From Mesostigma viride (taxonomy: Eukaryota; Streptophyta; Mesostigmatophyceae; Mesostigmatales; Mesostigmataceae), in the NCBI GenBank assembly GCA_009746045.1, contig RPFO01000629.1, positions 62,001-126,000 of the forward strand: a stretch of DNA of 64,000 nucleotides, given 5' to 3'. Shown in pieces: positions 54,717-64,000 of the stretch. The translations under genes and the position numbers were made by a program. Each line of letters starts with the position of its first letter. The stretch's first letter is position 1. The notes under the pieces were generated by a model. The model ran no database searches. It saw only the letters and a list, made by a program, of their open reading frames with translations, and was not told the DNA's origin.

Positions 54717-55604
54717 AACTACTAACTAAACAACCCCCGTTGCTCTGCCGAACTAAGTAGATGCCCTTCGACTAAAACGCACAAATCGTGAATGATGCAA
54801 GCTACCGTGCCGACGCACAATTGATTCTTGCCCCCCTACGCGTCTAAATCTTGTATTGTTGTCAGTAAGCGCTCAACGTGAATGGGGCTAGCTGCCCAAA
54901 TATGAGATTCCACGGACAACACCGAAAATGAGAAACCACAGTAGCTACCAGCAAGTTACGAACACAGGACCTCCCTAAATCTAGTATCAAGTAACGTTAT
55001 TTCCCCGTTTCGACGAACTTGGTCCATTCACATTTATAGCGGTGAATTAATTGTCACACCTTGCTCAGGCAAAGTGCGCCAAGTCCTACAGCATGTCTCC
55101 CCATGTCATTCACTTAAATAAGGAAGGGAAATGTAAATCCATGCATCGTGATCGAGGCCGTATGAAAGGGCATAACCACCCAAATAATCAAGTTGGTACG
55201 TATAGTGTCAACCATAAGTAAGTAAGTAAGTAAGTAAGTACTTGCGTGTCATGCGCAAAGGCATGCCACGGAGTACTATGCTAATCTCATTAGAAAAATA
55301 ATTACACAAAAGTTTAAACAAATATCGTCTGCATCATCCCCCAACCGTTAAGCACTAGATGGGGATGTAATCCTCATCCGAGCTGTCCTCTACTGTAATG
55401 GCAGACGAGGCGGTAGTGTAGCGGCTATCCTCAGGACCAATAACCTCCACCTGCGGACTTCTACCCTGGCTAGCAACGGGCCGCGGGGCCCGTGGGGAGA
55501 AAACAGGAGTGTGTCAACCATGCGTGTCAGCCGTGCGTCGGTGTCTTCCGAAAACTATACAGCATATCAAGGAGACAACCATATAGTCATGCTTCATCAA
55601 CCAC
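54717..55604. other. Spacer between two LINEs, no gene
   Basis: No coding signal. A (TAAG)n tract with CTTGCGTGTCATGCGCA at 55217-55275 repeats the motif seen near 28.8 kb. The LINE-C target duplication ATCAACCAC is at 55596-55604. Confidence 0.6.
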
Positions 55605-55635
55605 GCAGCGTTGCTATGAGGATGATGTGACGGAA

Positions 55636-56139
55636 TGCAATATACGAGAATGCTCATAACTTTTGACTCCGGCCATGAAATTTCATCGGGTTGGTTGCAT
55701 TAGACGCGTCTTTTGAAGACGAACACGCTGATATAATTTTCTACAGCTATCGCTCAATATTTCCGAAGATACCGGCACCGCCCTGCCCAGCAAATATCGC
55801 TGTTGCAATATACGAGAATGCTCATAACTTTTGACTCCGGCCATGAAATTTCATCGGGTTGGTTGCATTAGACTCGTCTTTTGAAGACGAACACGCTGAT
55901 ATAATTTTCTACAGCTATCGCTCAATATTTCCGAAGATACCGGCACCGCCCTGCCCAGCAAATATCGCTGTTGCAATATACGAGAATGCTCATAACTTTT
56001 GACTCCGGCCATGAAACTTCATCGGGTTGGTTGCATTAGACTCGTCTTTTGAAGACGAACACGCTGATATAATTTTCTCCAGCTATCGCTCAATATTTCC
56101 GAAGATACCGGCACCGCCCTGCCCAGCAAATATCGCTGT
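55636..56139 (+). promoter_or_regulatory. Three 168-bp tandem 5' monomers of LINE-C
   Basis: Starts at 55636, 55804 and 55972, nearly identical. Each has CATAACTTTTGACTCCGGCC, CGTCTT-TTG-AAGACG as an inverted repeat, then GATATAAT ~15 bp later. Tandem 5' monomers serve as promoters in mouse L1; the same role is inferred here. The order of motifs matches the single-copy 5' UTRs of families A and B. Confidence 0.8.
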
Positions 56140-56153
56140 TTTTTCAGCTCGAT

Positions 56154-57560
56154 ATGGCGGAATACGACTCATCCCAGCAATCACAAGCGTCCGCGGCCCT
56201 GCACCAACTCGCTGACGAAGCCATGGCGTCATTGGAAACACCCTTGCACGCTATGCCGGACGCCACTGTCAGCATCCAGCCGCTCCACTCCACCGCTCCG
56301 CCGAACAGCGACCTTGCCATGGATACCCGCGAGGAGGCCTTTTCTGCCGAGGAAGCTGCCGCATTTTTACCTGGCAAATGGCCAGGCCTTAACGCCATCA
56401 TGCGCCTGTCCCGAGCTGCCGCCCTCACCATCCTGCACCTGGCTGCCGAGAAAAAGTGCGAGATCCGGGACTGCAACCAACAGGTTACCCACCTGTCGGA
56501 CTTTCTCCACGACGACCCCGACGACACTGACCTCTGCCTCGCAGTCTGGTGGACGTGCTCCCGTCTTTCCGACAGCGCCCTTGAGCGCTTTGTCATGGCC
56601 TCTCTGGACCTGGGAGCCGACCCCACTGTTGCGGCCGCCATCAACATCACCGCCAAGCAAGTCGCCAATACGTGCTTCGATCGCCTCCCTCCCCTCCTCA
56701 ACGCTGCCCTCAACCCTGTCCACAACCACCTCGCCACCCACCACGCCCATTCCTCACACGCCGACACCTCCATCCACTCCGCCATCACCCACATTGCAGC
56801 AGGGCTGCAGCAGCAGCAGCAGCTCCTCCACCAGCTCCAGCAACAACTTGCCGCCTCCATAACTCCTGCCAAGACCACCTATGCCGCCACGCTTCAGAAC
56901 CCTACGGAGCTCATCAACGAAATCAAAACAGCCGTCAAGGCCAGCACAAGGGATGCTATGCACGAACCCATTCGCTCATGCAGTATTGTGGTACGTGGCG
57001 TCCCCTCGAACGTCAACGATGCACGCCTGGGCACCTACCTCCGGGGCGACCCCTTCCTGGGGAAGCTCGGCGTGGCCCAAAGCGTCGTCATCAAAACGGC
57101 ACGACGGCTCGGCGGCCCCACCGCCCCTGTCTTGGTGGAATTCCACCGCAAGGAGGACAAACTGCAGGTGCAGAAGGCCCGCCGGAACCTCCACGATACC
57201 CAACTGAGCATCGACGATTACTATACCCCGGAGCAGCTTGAGGCCCGGGCTGCCGCTTTGAACCGGCCGGAGGTCCACGAGGCTCGGGCAGCCAAGCAGG
57301 CCAACCCGCAACTACGGTGCAGCATCTATGCCCGCCTCTTTAATGGCGTCTTCATCGTCCGCATTAACGGCCAGGACCTTCCTCCAATGACGGCGACCCC
57401 CATGGATACCGCCGTGCCAGCGCCCCAGCCCCCCTGCTCGGCCCCCGCCGTCACCGCCATCGCCACCGGCATCGACGGTCACCTGCTCCCCAGCACGTGT
57501 GGGGATCCGCCGGGGCAACTTCAGCTCAGGTATGGCTGCCAGGCTTGGCCGTCCCCCTAA
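56154..57560 (+). CDS. LINE-C ORF1 protein, intact
   Basis: 468-aa RNA-binding protein that would package LINE RNA. The N-terminal half is Ala/Ser-rich with helical segments. A Gln-rich stretch (218-232) is part of a possible coiled coil before an RRM-like region at about 276-350 (SCSIVVRGVPSN, VVIKTARRLGG, APVLVEFHRKED). This is followed by LSIDDYYTPEQLEARAA, the L1 ORF1p C-terminal type block. The Pro-rich C-terminus has no zinc knuckle. It starts 15 bp after the last 5' monomer and ends 60 bp before ORF2. It is more divergent from the A and B ORF1 proteins than those are from each other. Confidence 0.85.
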   Translation: MAEYDSSQQSQASAALHQLADEAMASLETPLHAMPDATVSIQPLHSTAPPNSDLAMDTREEAFSAEEAAAFLPGKWPGLNAIMRLSRAAALTILHLAAEKKCEIRDCNQQVTHLSDFLHDDPDDTDLCLAVWWTCSRLSDSALERFVMASLDLGADPTVAAAINITAKQVANTCFDRLPPLLNAALNPVHNHLATHHAHSSHADTSIHSAITHIAAGLQQQQQLLHQLQQQLAASITPAKTTYAATLQNPTELINEIKTAVKASTRDAMHEPIRSCSIVVRGVPSNVNDARLGTYLRGDPFLGKLGVAQSVVIKTARRLGGPTAPVLVEFHRKEDKLQVQKARRNLHDTQLSIDDYYTPEQLEARAAALNRPEVHEARAAKQANPQLRCSIYARLFNGVFIVRINGQDLPPMTATPMDTAVPAPQPPCSAPAVTAIATGIDGHLLPSTCGDPPGQLQLRYGCQAWPSP

Positions 57561-57620
57561 TAAATTCGTTCGCTTTGCACCTGAGCCGGAGCCCGCGCTG
57601 CGAACCCTTCTCTCCTATCA

Positions 57621-60600
57621 ATGACGACGCTCGCGGCCCCGCGGCTCCGCGGCTCTAGCAGTGGGATCTGCCTAACTCCCCTTCCCGCCCCTTTGCCTTC
57701 GCAGCCCTCGGGCTGTCGGAGAGAGAGCAACGGGTCGGCAGTGAGCCAGGTTAGCCCCGCCTCGCGCGGCCGCCTCCGAAACCTCCTCAGACTGCACGCA
57801 TTTCTTATGCGTGCAGACGCAAACTCATTCTACCTGGCCACCCGAGCCAACCGTCGGCGTCGCCTCGACGCGTTGGCAGGAAGAATCGAAATGGTGATTG
57901 AAAGCATAAGTCCCCAACCCGCCCCCCCTACCCCACCACCTCCACCCCCACCCCCATCACCACCCTGCTCCATCTCCGCCCCCACCCCCGCCTGCACCCC
58001 CCTTTTCGGTCAACGCGCGCCCTTGGTCATCGCCACCTTCAACGCCCGCACGCTCCAGCCCGACGCTGACCGCTGTCACTGCCTGCGCAGTGACGACTGT
58101 CAGTGCCATCGAGTCTCCAATCTTATTGGTTTCTGCATCGACAATAATATCGCCATCCTGGGAATCCAAGAACACAGGCGCACTGCATCGGCCCGCGGAT
58201 CAACTGCCCTTGTTGCTGACGACATCGACGGCTGGCGGTTCTACTACGGAGGCGGCGACGGCACCGGGAACGGGGGCGTCGGTCTCCTCTGCTCCCCGCT
58301 CGCCGTACGCCACATGGGCGAACCCCAGCTGGTCAACGCTCGGCTCCTCGTGGCCACTTTTCATTCGATGGAGGGCCACTCGACCTACGCCCTGACGGTG
58401 GGCGTTGGTTACGCACCCCACTCCGGCCACCCAGAACAAGACCGCAAGGACTTCTTTGCAGCGCTGGAGAACCTGGCGAACGGCATCCCTGGTCGCAACT
58501 ACCTCGCTCTGCTGCTGGACGCCAACGCCACGCTACCACCGGGTACTGGCGGATGTCAGCACGCCCCCAACGGTACGGTCTCCAATGCCAACACCGAACT
58601 TTTTGCTGATTTGCTTACGACATGCGATTTGGTCACTGCCAACACCCGCTTTCCACATAGTCCAGATGCTTTGGTCACACACACCTCGCCAACTGGCACT
58701 GAACGCTGCATTGACTATGTTGTAATGCGCAAGCGTCATCAAGGATCTGTACTAGCTGCTCGCTCGCATGTGATCCCCCTGGTGCGCTCCGATCATCGCA
58801 TCGTCACCGCCCGCATCCGCCTGCGATTCCCCTCGCCCTTTCGTAAGCACGTGGCACCACCTGATTTGCGCACACTTCAGTTGCTCGAGAAATCTGACGA
58901 CGCTCTGGAGGACTTCCCTGAAAAACGCGCCCACAAGCGCGCCGCAGAGGCGTTCGTCGACGCGCTGGACATCCCGGCCAGCCACGCCCAGCTGTTCGCT
59001 GCCGGCCCGGCATCGGCCCTTCGGCACCTCGCTGACAAGCTGCCCGCGGCCGGGGCCCTACTGCCCCCCCGCCGCCCGCCCCGCTTCACCAGCCTGCACC
59101 GGCTCCCCGCCGTCATCCAGGCCCGGCAAGCCCTGCGCGACAACCGCGACCCCGCCCGCTACGCCCGCCTCAAAGCCGATTACCACTCGGCCATCCGGCA
59201 GGCGACCAAGGAGCAGGAGGACCTTCATGTCCGCGAGTACTTCGCCCACCTCAAGGACCAGCACGGCAAGTACGCCTGGACCCGCCTGCGTCACGCCCAA
59301 CGGCCCGCCGGCGGCGCGCAGCCGGCGCCGCGGACGCTCTCTGGCTCACCGCAGCAGCAGCTCAACCAGTGGTATTCCTCCCAGTCCCGGCTGCTCGGCG
59401 CCCCCCCGCCGCCTCCGCCGCTTGGCCCTCTGGCGGCCGCACGCCTGGCAGTAGCACCGGCGGACGTCCCTGCGCCGCCCACGCCGCCCGCCGCTGAGCA
59501 GGACTACACGTACCCAGCCCTGACGGAACCCCTGGCCACCCCAACGAGCTCCCGCCGTTCACCGAGCTCGAGCTGAGCACCGCCGCCAAGCAACTCCGCT
59601 TCTATGCTGCCGTTGGACCTGACCAGCTCCCAGCCCCGGTGATTAAGCTGACGGCGCTCACGGGGTTCCTGCTTGACGTCTGCAACCGGATCCTGCTTGC
59701 CGACGCGCCGCCGATTCCTGAGTGGCAGCACAGCTACCGTATTATGCTGTACAAAAACAAAGGTTCCCCTGACGACCCCGCCAACTACAGAGGAGTCTGC
59801 ATCCAGAGCGCCGCACTTAAGTTGTTCATGCGCATGATCCTCAACCGCCTTCGTTCTGCTCTCGACTGTCACCTTGGGGAAAGTCAAATGGGCTTCCGTC
59901 CTGGGCGCAACACCGTCATGGCCATCTTCGTCGCGCGTCGCCTCTTCGAGGAAATCGCTCTCCTGCAACCTGGTGAGTTTCCCGCCATCCTGATCTTCGT
60001 CGACTTCATCAAGGCTTTTGATTCTGTCCTCTGGGACGCTCTATGGGCTGTACTTGCTCGCGCTCGCGTCCCCACTCCCCTGATTACCGTCATCCGCACG
60101 CTGTATGAGGGGTCCACCACTTCGGTGCGCACTCAGCACGGCATAACCCCGCCCTGCCCACTGCAGACCGGCGTCTGGCAGGGTTGCGTCCTGTCGCCGT
60201 ACCTGTTTATTATTGTAGTGGATTATGTTATGCGCCAGGCACGTGCTCGCTTTGCTAGCATTGCAGGCCGTGCCCCTGGCCTAGCGATCACGAACGAGCT
60301 TGGGGAAGGGGGGCCGACTAACAAGCAGAATTTACTAGCTGACCTCATTTATGCCGACGACATCACGCTCATCGAGAAGCCGGAGTCTGCCCAACTTTGG
60401 CTGGACTGCCTGGCGCTCGAGGCTCGGGCGGTTGGTCTAGAAATCAGCCCCAAAACGGAGGCCCTGGCCCTCGGCATGGCAGGGCCCCCACCCACACTCC
60501 GCCTCTTAGACGATGCCGAGGTCAACTACCCTACTTCAGGCCGCTTCAAGCTGCTCGGCAGTTGGCTTCCTGACTGCGAGGACGACATGACGACACGGAT

Positions 60601-61252
60601 CGGCATGGCGTGGGCGCACCTCCATGACCACCGCCGCTGGTGGAGCAACCCCGCCCTACCCCGGATCGTCAAGCGTGACCTCTTCAAGGTCGTCATTCTG
60701 ACGATCCTGACCTACGGCGCCGAGACGTGGACACTGATGCAGGAGCTGGAGCAACGACTCGACGGCGCCGTCACCAAGATGCTGCGCAAGGCCCTTAACA
60801 TCCCCTTTGGTTTGCACATTAGTAATGAGGATTTGTACGCTGATTTGCCCTATGTTTCCCACATTATTAGGCACAGGCGCCTGGGCCTAGCCGGGCACCT
60901 GGCCCGCACAGATCAGGTAGATACATCAGATAGACTAGCTGGCACCAAGCCCGCCCAGCCTGGGCGATATGTCCTCACCTGGCGTGCCCCCGGCCGCGCG
61001 CGGCAGGGCCGCCACCCGTGGACTTTTCGTGATAGACTCGGCATGGACATGTGCTACACTAGACGTGACGGGCTCACCCCCGGGCAGCCTCCTGGTTTGT
61101 CTGTAATATGGAGGCAGATGGTGCGCAAGGATAGATGGCAAGTAGTGATGAAGGAGACCACCCCCAAGCCTGTGGGGGCTCCGCGTGTGACCAAGTATGG
61201 CATTCATAGCGATTCGGGCCGCGGTGCCCACACCCCTGTAACTAGGACCTAG
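57621..61252 (+). pseudogene. LINE-C ORF2: AP endonuclease and reverse transcriptase, one frameshift
   Basis: ORF2p nicks target DNA and reverse-transcribes LINE RNA from the nick. Frame 1 (57621-59576) carries the endonuclease: FNARTL (N141), GIQEHR (E184), LLLDANA (D300, N302), ERCIDYV (D365) and SDHRI (390-394), all catalytic positions present. The RT frame has the template grip (GFRPGRN), VDFIKAFDSV, QGCVLSP, the active site YADD (residues 238-241 counted from 59639) and the C-terminal TYGAETWTL and IRHRRLGLAGHLART region. The frame changes near 59540 (ACCCCAACGAG) by one base; both sides are otherwise open, giving ~1,210 codons. One indel, a read error or a slip site could explain it. 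Confidence 0.9.
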
Positions 61253-61388
61253 ATAGCTTATACCATCCATTCCAGACGCAGTCACGTGTCTATTCATTAA
61301 TTAATTAATCCATTCCATCCCATGTTCCCCTCCCACTGAGGACTTATGCTCACGTGACGCAGTCACGTGTCTATTAATTAATTAATTA
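61253..61388 (+). other. LINE-C 3' UTR with terminal hairpin and TAAT tail
   Basis: CACGTGAC-GCA-GTCACGTG (61354-61372) can form an 8-bp stem, followed by TCTATTAATTAATTAATTAAT. The same hairpin precedes the tail in the ORF1-only family A (43570-43588) and the fragment at 29016. An upstream partial copy of hairpin and tail at 61274-61310 is an extra duplication. Confidence 0.85.
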
Positions 61389-61397
61389 ATCAACCAC

Positions 61398-62880
61398 CGC
61401 AAATTGAAACGCAAATTGAAAAATAATGTATCACAGGCTCAACCGGAACTCCCGATCAACACGTCAGTACCACCCTCTGTAGGCAAGTCCATATCGAACG
61501 GACGCAACGCCACTGAGAGACGGCGTAACTAACAAAGATAACCCGCCCCCCCCGCCCCCAACAGGTAGGGAGCCCCTTGCAGCAGTAGAGAGGACCACGA
61601 TAAAAACAAAGTAAGATAGCGGGTAATCATGAAGTAGACCTACGCATCCCATGACTATGCCACCACCAATTAGCTTCCCATTACGCAGTGAGAGTTACGT
61701 CATCTGGTGGGATTCGACCGACTAGCCAATCGGTGCAGGGGCTTACCACCTCCATCAATTGAGCCACCTCCCCCCAATGGTGGTTCCCCTGACTGCCTGG
61801 AGGAGGGCTTGCCGGGGCGGACGGCATCCAAGGCAGGACTCCCACCACGAACAATTACACTCCCACTTGGTAGTGAGTAGGCCAACTAATGATAACACAC
61901 ACAAAGGATGCACACTACATACCGGAGCACCCTCACAGGCGTGCGCAGGGCGGGTCTACAACCCTCTACCCTACACTCCATCGCTGTGCAAGTTGCCACG
62001 TTTTTCTCAATAAAAGCTCCATTGAGGCCCTTTAGTGCTGGACATCTGTATCGGTATCGGGAATGGGTTAACACAACCGCGAGCAACTCTTCTTCAGCAC
62101 TTGAGCCACAGGAGGATGTCGCACAGGTCGCGCTCGTTCGTCCCACGTCAGGTGTGGCGGTGTCTTCCCGGTATACCTGCTCCTTCTACCTCTAGGTCAG
62201 GGCCTGCATGCATACAAAGGAAGACAAGAAGATATTATCGGACTTGGGAACATGCCAAACACGCCCCTGGTAATAAACCCGCATTCTGCTAAGCGTATGT
62301 GTGTGCCATTCTTGACATATGTAAATTAACAAAAAAAAGTATACCTTACCGAGACTACCAAACCGAGAACCGATCGACATCATGTGTGGGTGCATGGTCA
62401 TGTGTATTGGACAATTTGTGTGTGATTTCCTGTGAGCAAAAATATATGGCCATGTACAAAAAAGCAATCCGGCATGTAGTTCAGGTAGAGAACAACTTAC
62501 AAAAACTTAAATGATACTACAATCAAATGCGAACAAATCAACAACATTGTTAGGTTGTTATTCATGTGTATAAAACATACATCACGATTCACCTGTCAAG
62601 TCCTCAATGCAGGTCCGGGCATCTTCCCGAACACCAAGAGAGGAGCTTTGACCTCCCACCATGACGTCACGGTCTGCATGCATTCACAAAAAGACATTTA
62701 TTTCAAAGGTTTTTATGTAAATTAGTTTAATGCAGTAGTAGATTCCTCAAAACCCGGCCTCTCCCCCAAGTTATAGATTTACTACCTCGCTTTCTCAAAG
62801 CTGGCCTATCTCACGTTACCATAAATAGGTCCCAAGCGATCCCGAGCGTCATGTGAGCAAACCCTTGTGGTAAAGACTTT
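61398..62880. other. Spacer between LINE-C and right satellite arm
   Basis: No gene is supported. It holds a C-rich tract (61544-61561), a tRNA-like SINE trace (61706-61767) and AT-rich DNA to 62.9 kb. Confidence 0.55.
61706..61767 (-). mobile_element. Possible tRNA-derived SINE remnant
   Basis: The minus strand reads TGGCTCAATTGATGG (A-box-like), then after a tRNA-like spacing GGTCGAATCCCACC (B-box-like, one base short of GGTTCGAATCC). A related AATCC-TGACGTAA motif lies on the minus strand at 9790-9815. No cloverleaf could be folded with confidence. Confidence 0.35.
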
Positions 62881-63135
62881 ACGTTAGTGCCCGTGCCCCT
62901 TTACTAACGTTAGTGCCCAGCCCCCTCTGCTATCGTTAGTGCCCGTGCCCCTTTACTAACGATAGTGCCCAGCCCCCTCTGCTAACGTTAGTGCCCGTGC
63001 CCCTTTACTAACGTTAGTGCCCAGCCCCCTCTGCTAACGTTAGTGCCCGTGCCCCTTCACTAACGTTAGTGCCCGTGCCCCTCTGCTAACGTTATTCCCG
63101 AGCCCCCTATGCTATCGCTAATTCCCGTGCCCCTT
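62881..63135. repeat. 26-bp minisatellite (right arm, inner part, inverted)
   Basis: The complement of the 50735-51486 family. Read on the minus strand, it follows the same sequence of unit variants as the left arm next to the junction, with about three mismatches in ~300 bp. Confidence 0.95.
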
Positions 63136-63176
63136 TATATTTGGACCAGGAACACATCCCACAACTAGGCTCGACT

Positions 63177-64000
63177 ATCCTACAACCAGGAACGTGTTTC
63201 CCACAACCAGGAACGTGTTTCCCACAACCAGGAACGTGTTTCCCACAACCAGGAACGTGTTTCCCACAACCAGGAACGTGTTTCCCACAACCAGGAACGT
63301 GTATCCTACAACTAGGAACGTGTTTCCCACAACCAGGAACGTGTTTCCCACAACCAGGAACGTGTTTCCCACAACCAGGAACGTGTTTCCCACAACCAGG
63401 AACGTGTATCCTACAACCAGGAACGTGTTTCCCACAACCAGGAACGTGTTTCCCACAACCAGGAACGTGTTTCCCACAACCAGGAACGTGTTTCCCACAA
63501 CGAGGAACAAGTATCCCACAACCAGGAACGTGTTTCCCACAACCAGGAACGTGTTTCCCACAACCAGGAACGTGTTTCCCACAACCAGGAACGTGTTTCC
63601 CACAACCAGGAACGTGTTTCCCACCACCAGGAACGTGTTTCCCACAACAAGGAACGACTATCCCACAACCAGGAACGACTATCCCACAACCAGGAACGTG
63701 TATCCTACAACCAGGAACGTGTTTCCCACAACCAGGAACGTGTTTCCCACAACCAAGAACAAGTATCCTACAACCAGGAACGTGTTTCCCACAACCAGGA
63801 ACGTGTATCCCACAACCAGGAACGTGTATCCCACAACCAGGAACGTGTTTCCCACAACCAGGAACGTGTTTCCCACAACCAGGAACGTGTTTCCCACAAC
63901 CAGGAACGTGTATCCCACAACCAGGAACGTGTTTCCCACAACCAGGAACGTGTTTCCCACAACCAGGAACGTGTTTCCCACAACAAGGAACGTGTTTCCC
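63177..64000. repeat. 21-bp minisatellite (right arm, outer part, inverted), runs off window
   Basis: The complement of the GTTCCTGGTTGTGGGATA family, ~39 units, mostly GGAAACAC type. It is cut by the window end. The junction 63090-63185 matches 50691-50790 of the left arm in inverted orientation with one difference. Confidence 0.95.

Larger units (their letters stand above)
55605..61388 (+). mobile_element. Full-length L1-like LINE (family C)
   Basis: The 5,784-bp element is bounded by ATCAACCAC (55596-55604 and 61389-61397). Layout: three 168-bp 5' monomers, ORF1 (56154-57560), ORF2 (57621-61252, one frameshift) and a 3' UTR with the CACGTGACGCAGTCACGTG hairpin and a TAAT tail. The 3' UTR carries an extra internal half-hairpin and tail (61274-61310) absent from the copy at 29016-29162. 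Endonuclease plus RT plus an ORF1 with RRM is L1-type architecture. Exact clade needs a tree. Confidence 0.92.

Overview
The window is eukaryotic nuclear DNA: a multi-exon gene with GT-AG introns, non-LTR and LTR retrotransposons, TIR elements and many minisatellites. No bacterial operon signals, rRNA gene or intact tRNA gene was seen. A green-alga-like genome is my inference from the importin and NIPA genes, GC-rich exons, an LTR element with an initiator-Met-tRNA-type primer site and heavy intronic minisatellites. The species cannot be fixed from sequence alone.

Region 1 (1-28.4 kb) is essentially one host gene on the + strand. It is the C-terminal ~634 codons of an importin-9-like karyopherin, in about 19 small exons (6013-28402), recovered by residue-by-residue agreement with the importin-9 family and by exact splice-phase continuity. 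Its 5' half lies upstream, beyond a 30-bp minisatellite of at least 5.9 kb. Introns carry a TIR transposon (6382-8000), a (GGGT)n tract, 14- to 46-bp minisatellites and a 5'-truncated ORF1-only LINE. Several arrays are built from the exon-intron junctions themselves, so splice donors are tandemly repeated.

Region 2 (29.0-43.8 kb) is a nested transposon nest. A minus-strand LINE copy, itself a mosaic of LINE families, is split by a TTAA-flanked TIR element. That element is split by an LTR retrotransposon with CATGG target duplications and two 697-bp LTRs that look identical, although its internal Ty3/Gypsy pol is eroded. Next to it is a 2.0-kb ORF1-only LINE with an 11-bp target duplication.

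Region 3 (43.8-49 kb) holds one intact single-exon host gene on the - strand, a NIPA-type magnesium transporter of 568 aa with nine hydrophobic segments, and a ~459-bp MITE upstream of it.

Region 4 (49.7-64 kb) is flanked by two inverted copies of a compound satellite: a 21-bp array, a ~160-bp junction differing at one base, then a 26-bp array. Between them lie further arrays, an ORF1-only LINE (52544-54705) and a full-length 5.8-kb L1-like LINE (55605-61388). The latter has three 168-bp 5' monomers, an intact ORF1 and an endonuclease/RT ORF2 broken by one frameshift. The full-length LINE and the ORF1-only family share a 3'-terminal hairpin and (TAAT)n tail, suggesting that ORF1-only elements are mobilised in trans.

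The two most unusual signals are splice-junction-seeded minisatellites in the importin gene and ORF1-only LINE families sharing the 3' hairpin of an autonomous LINE. The inverted compound-satellite arms come next.
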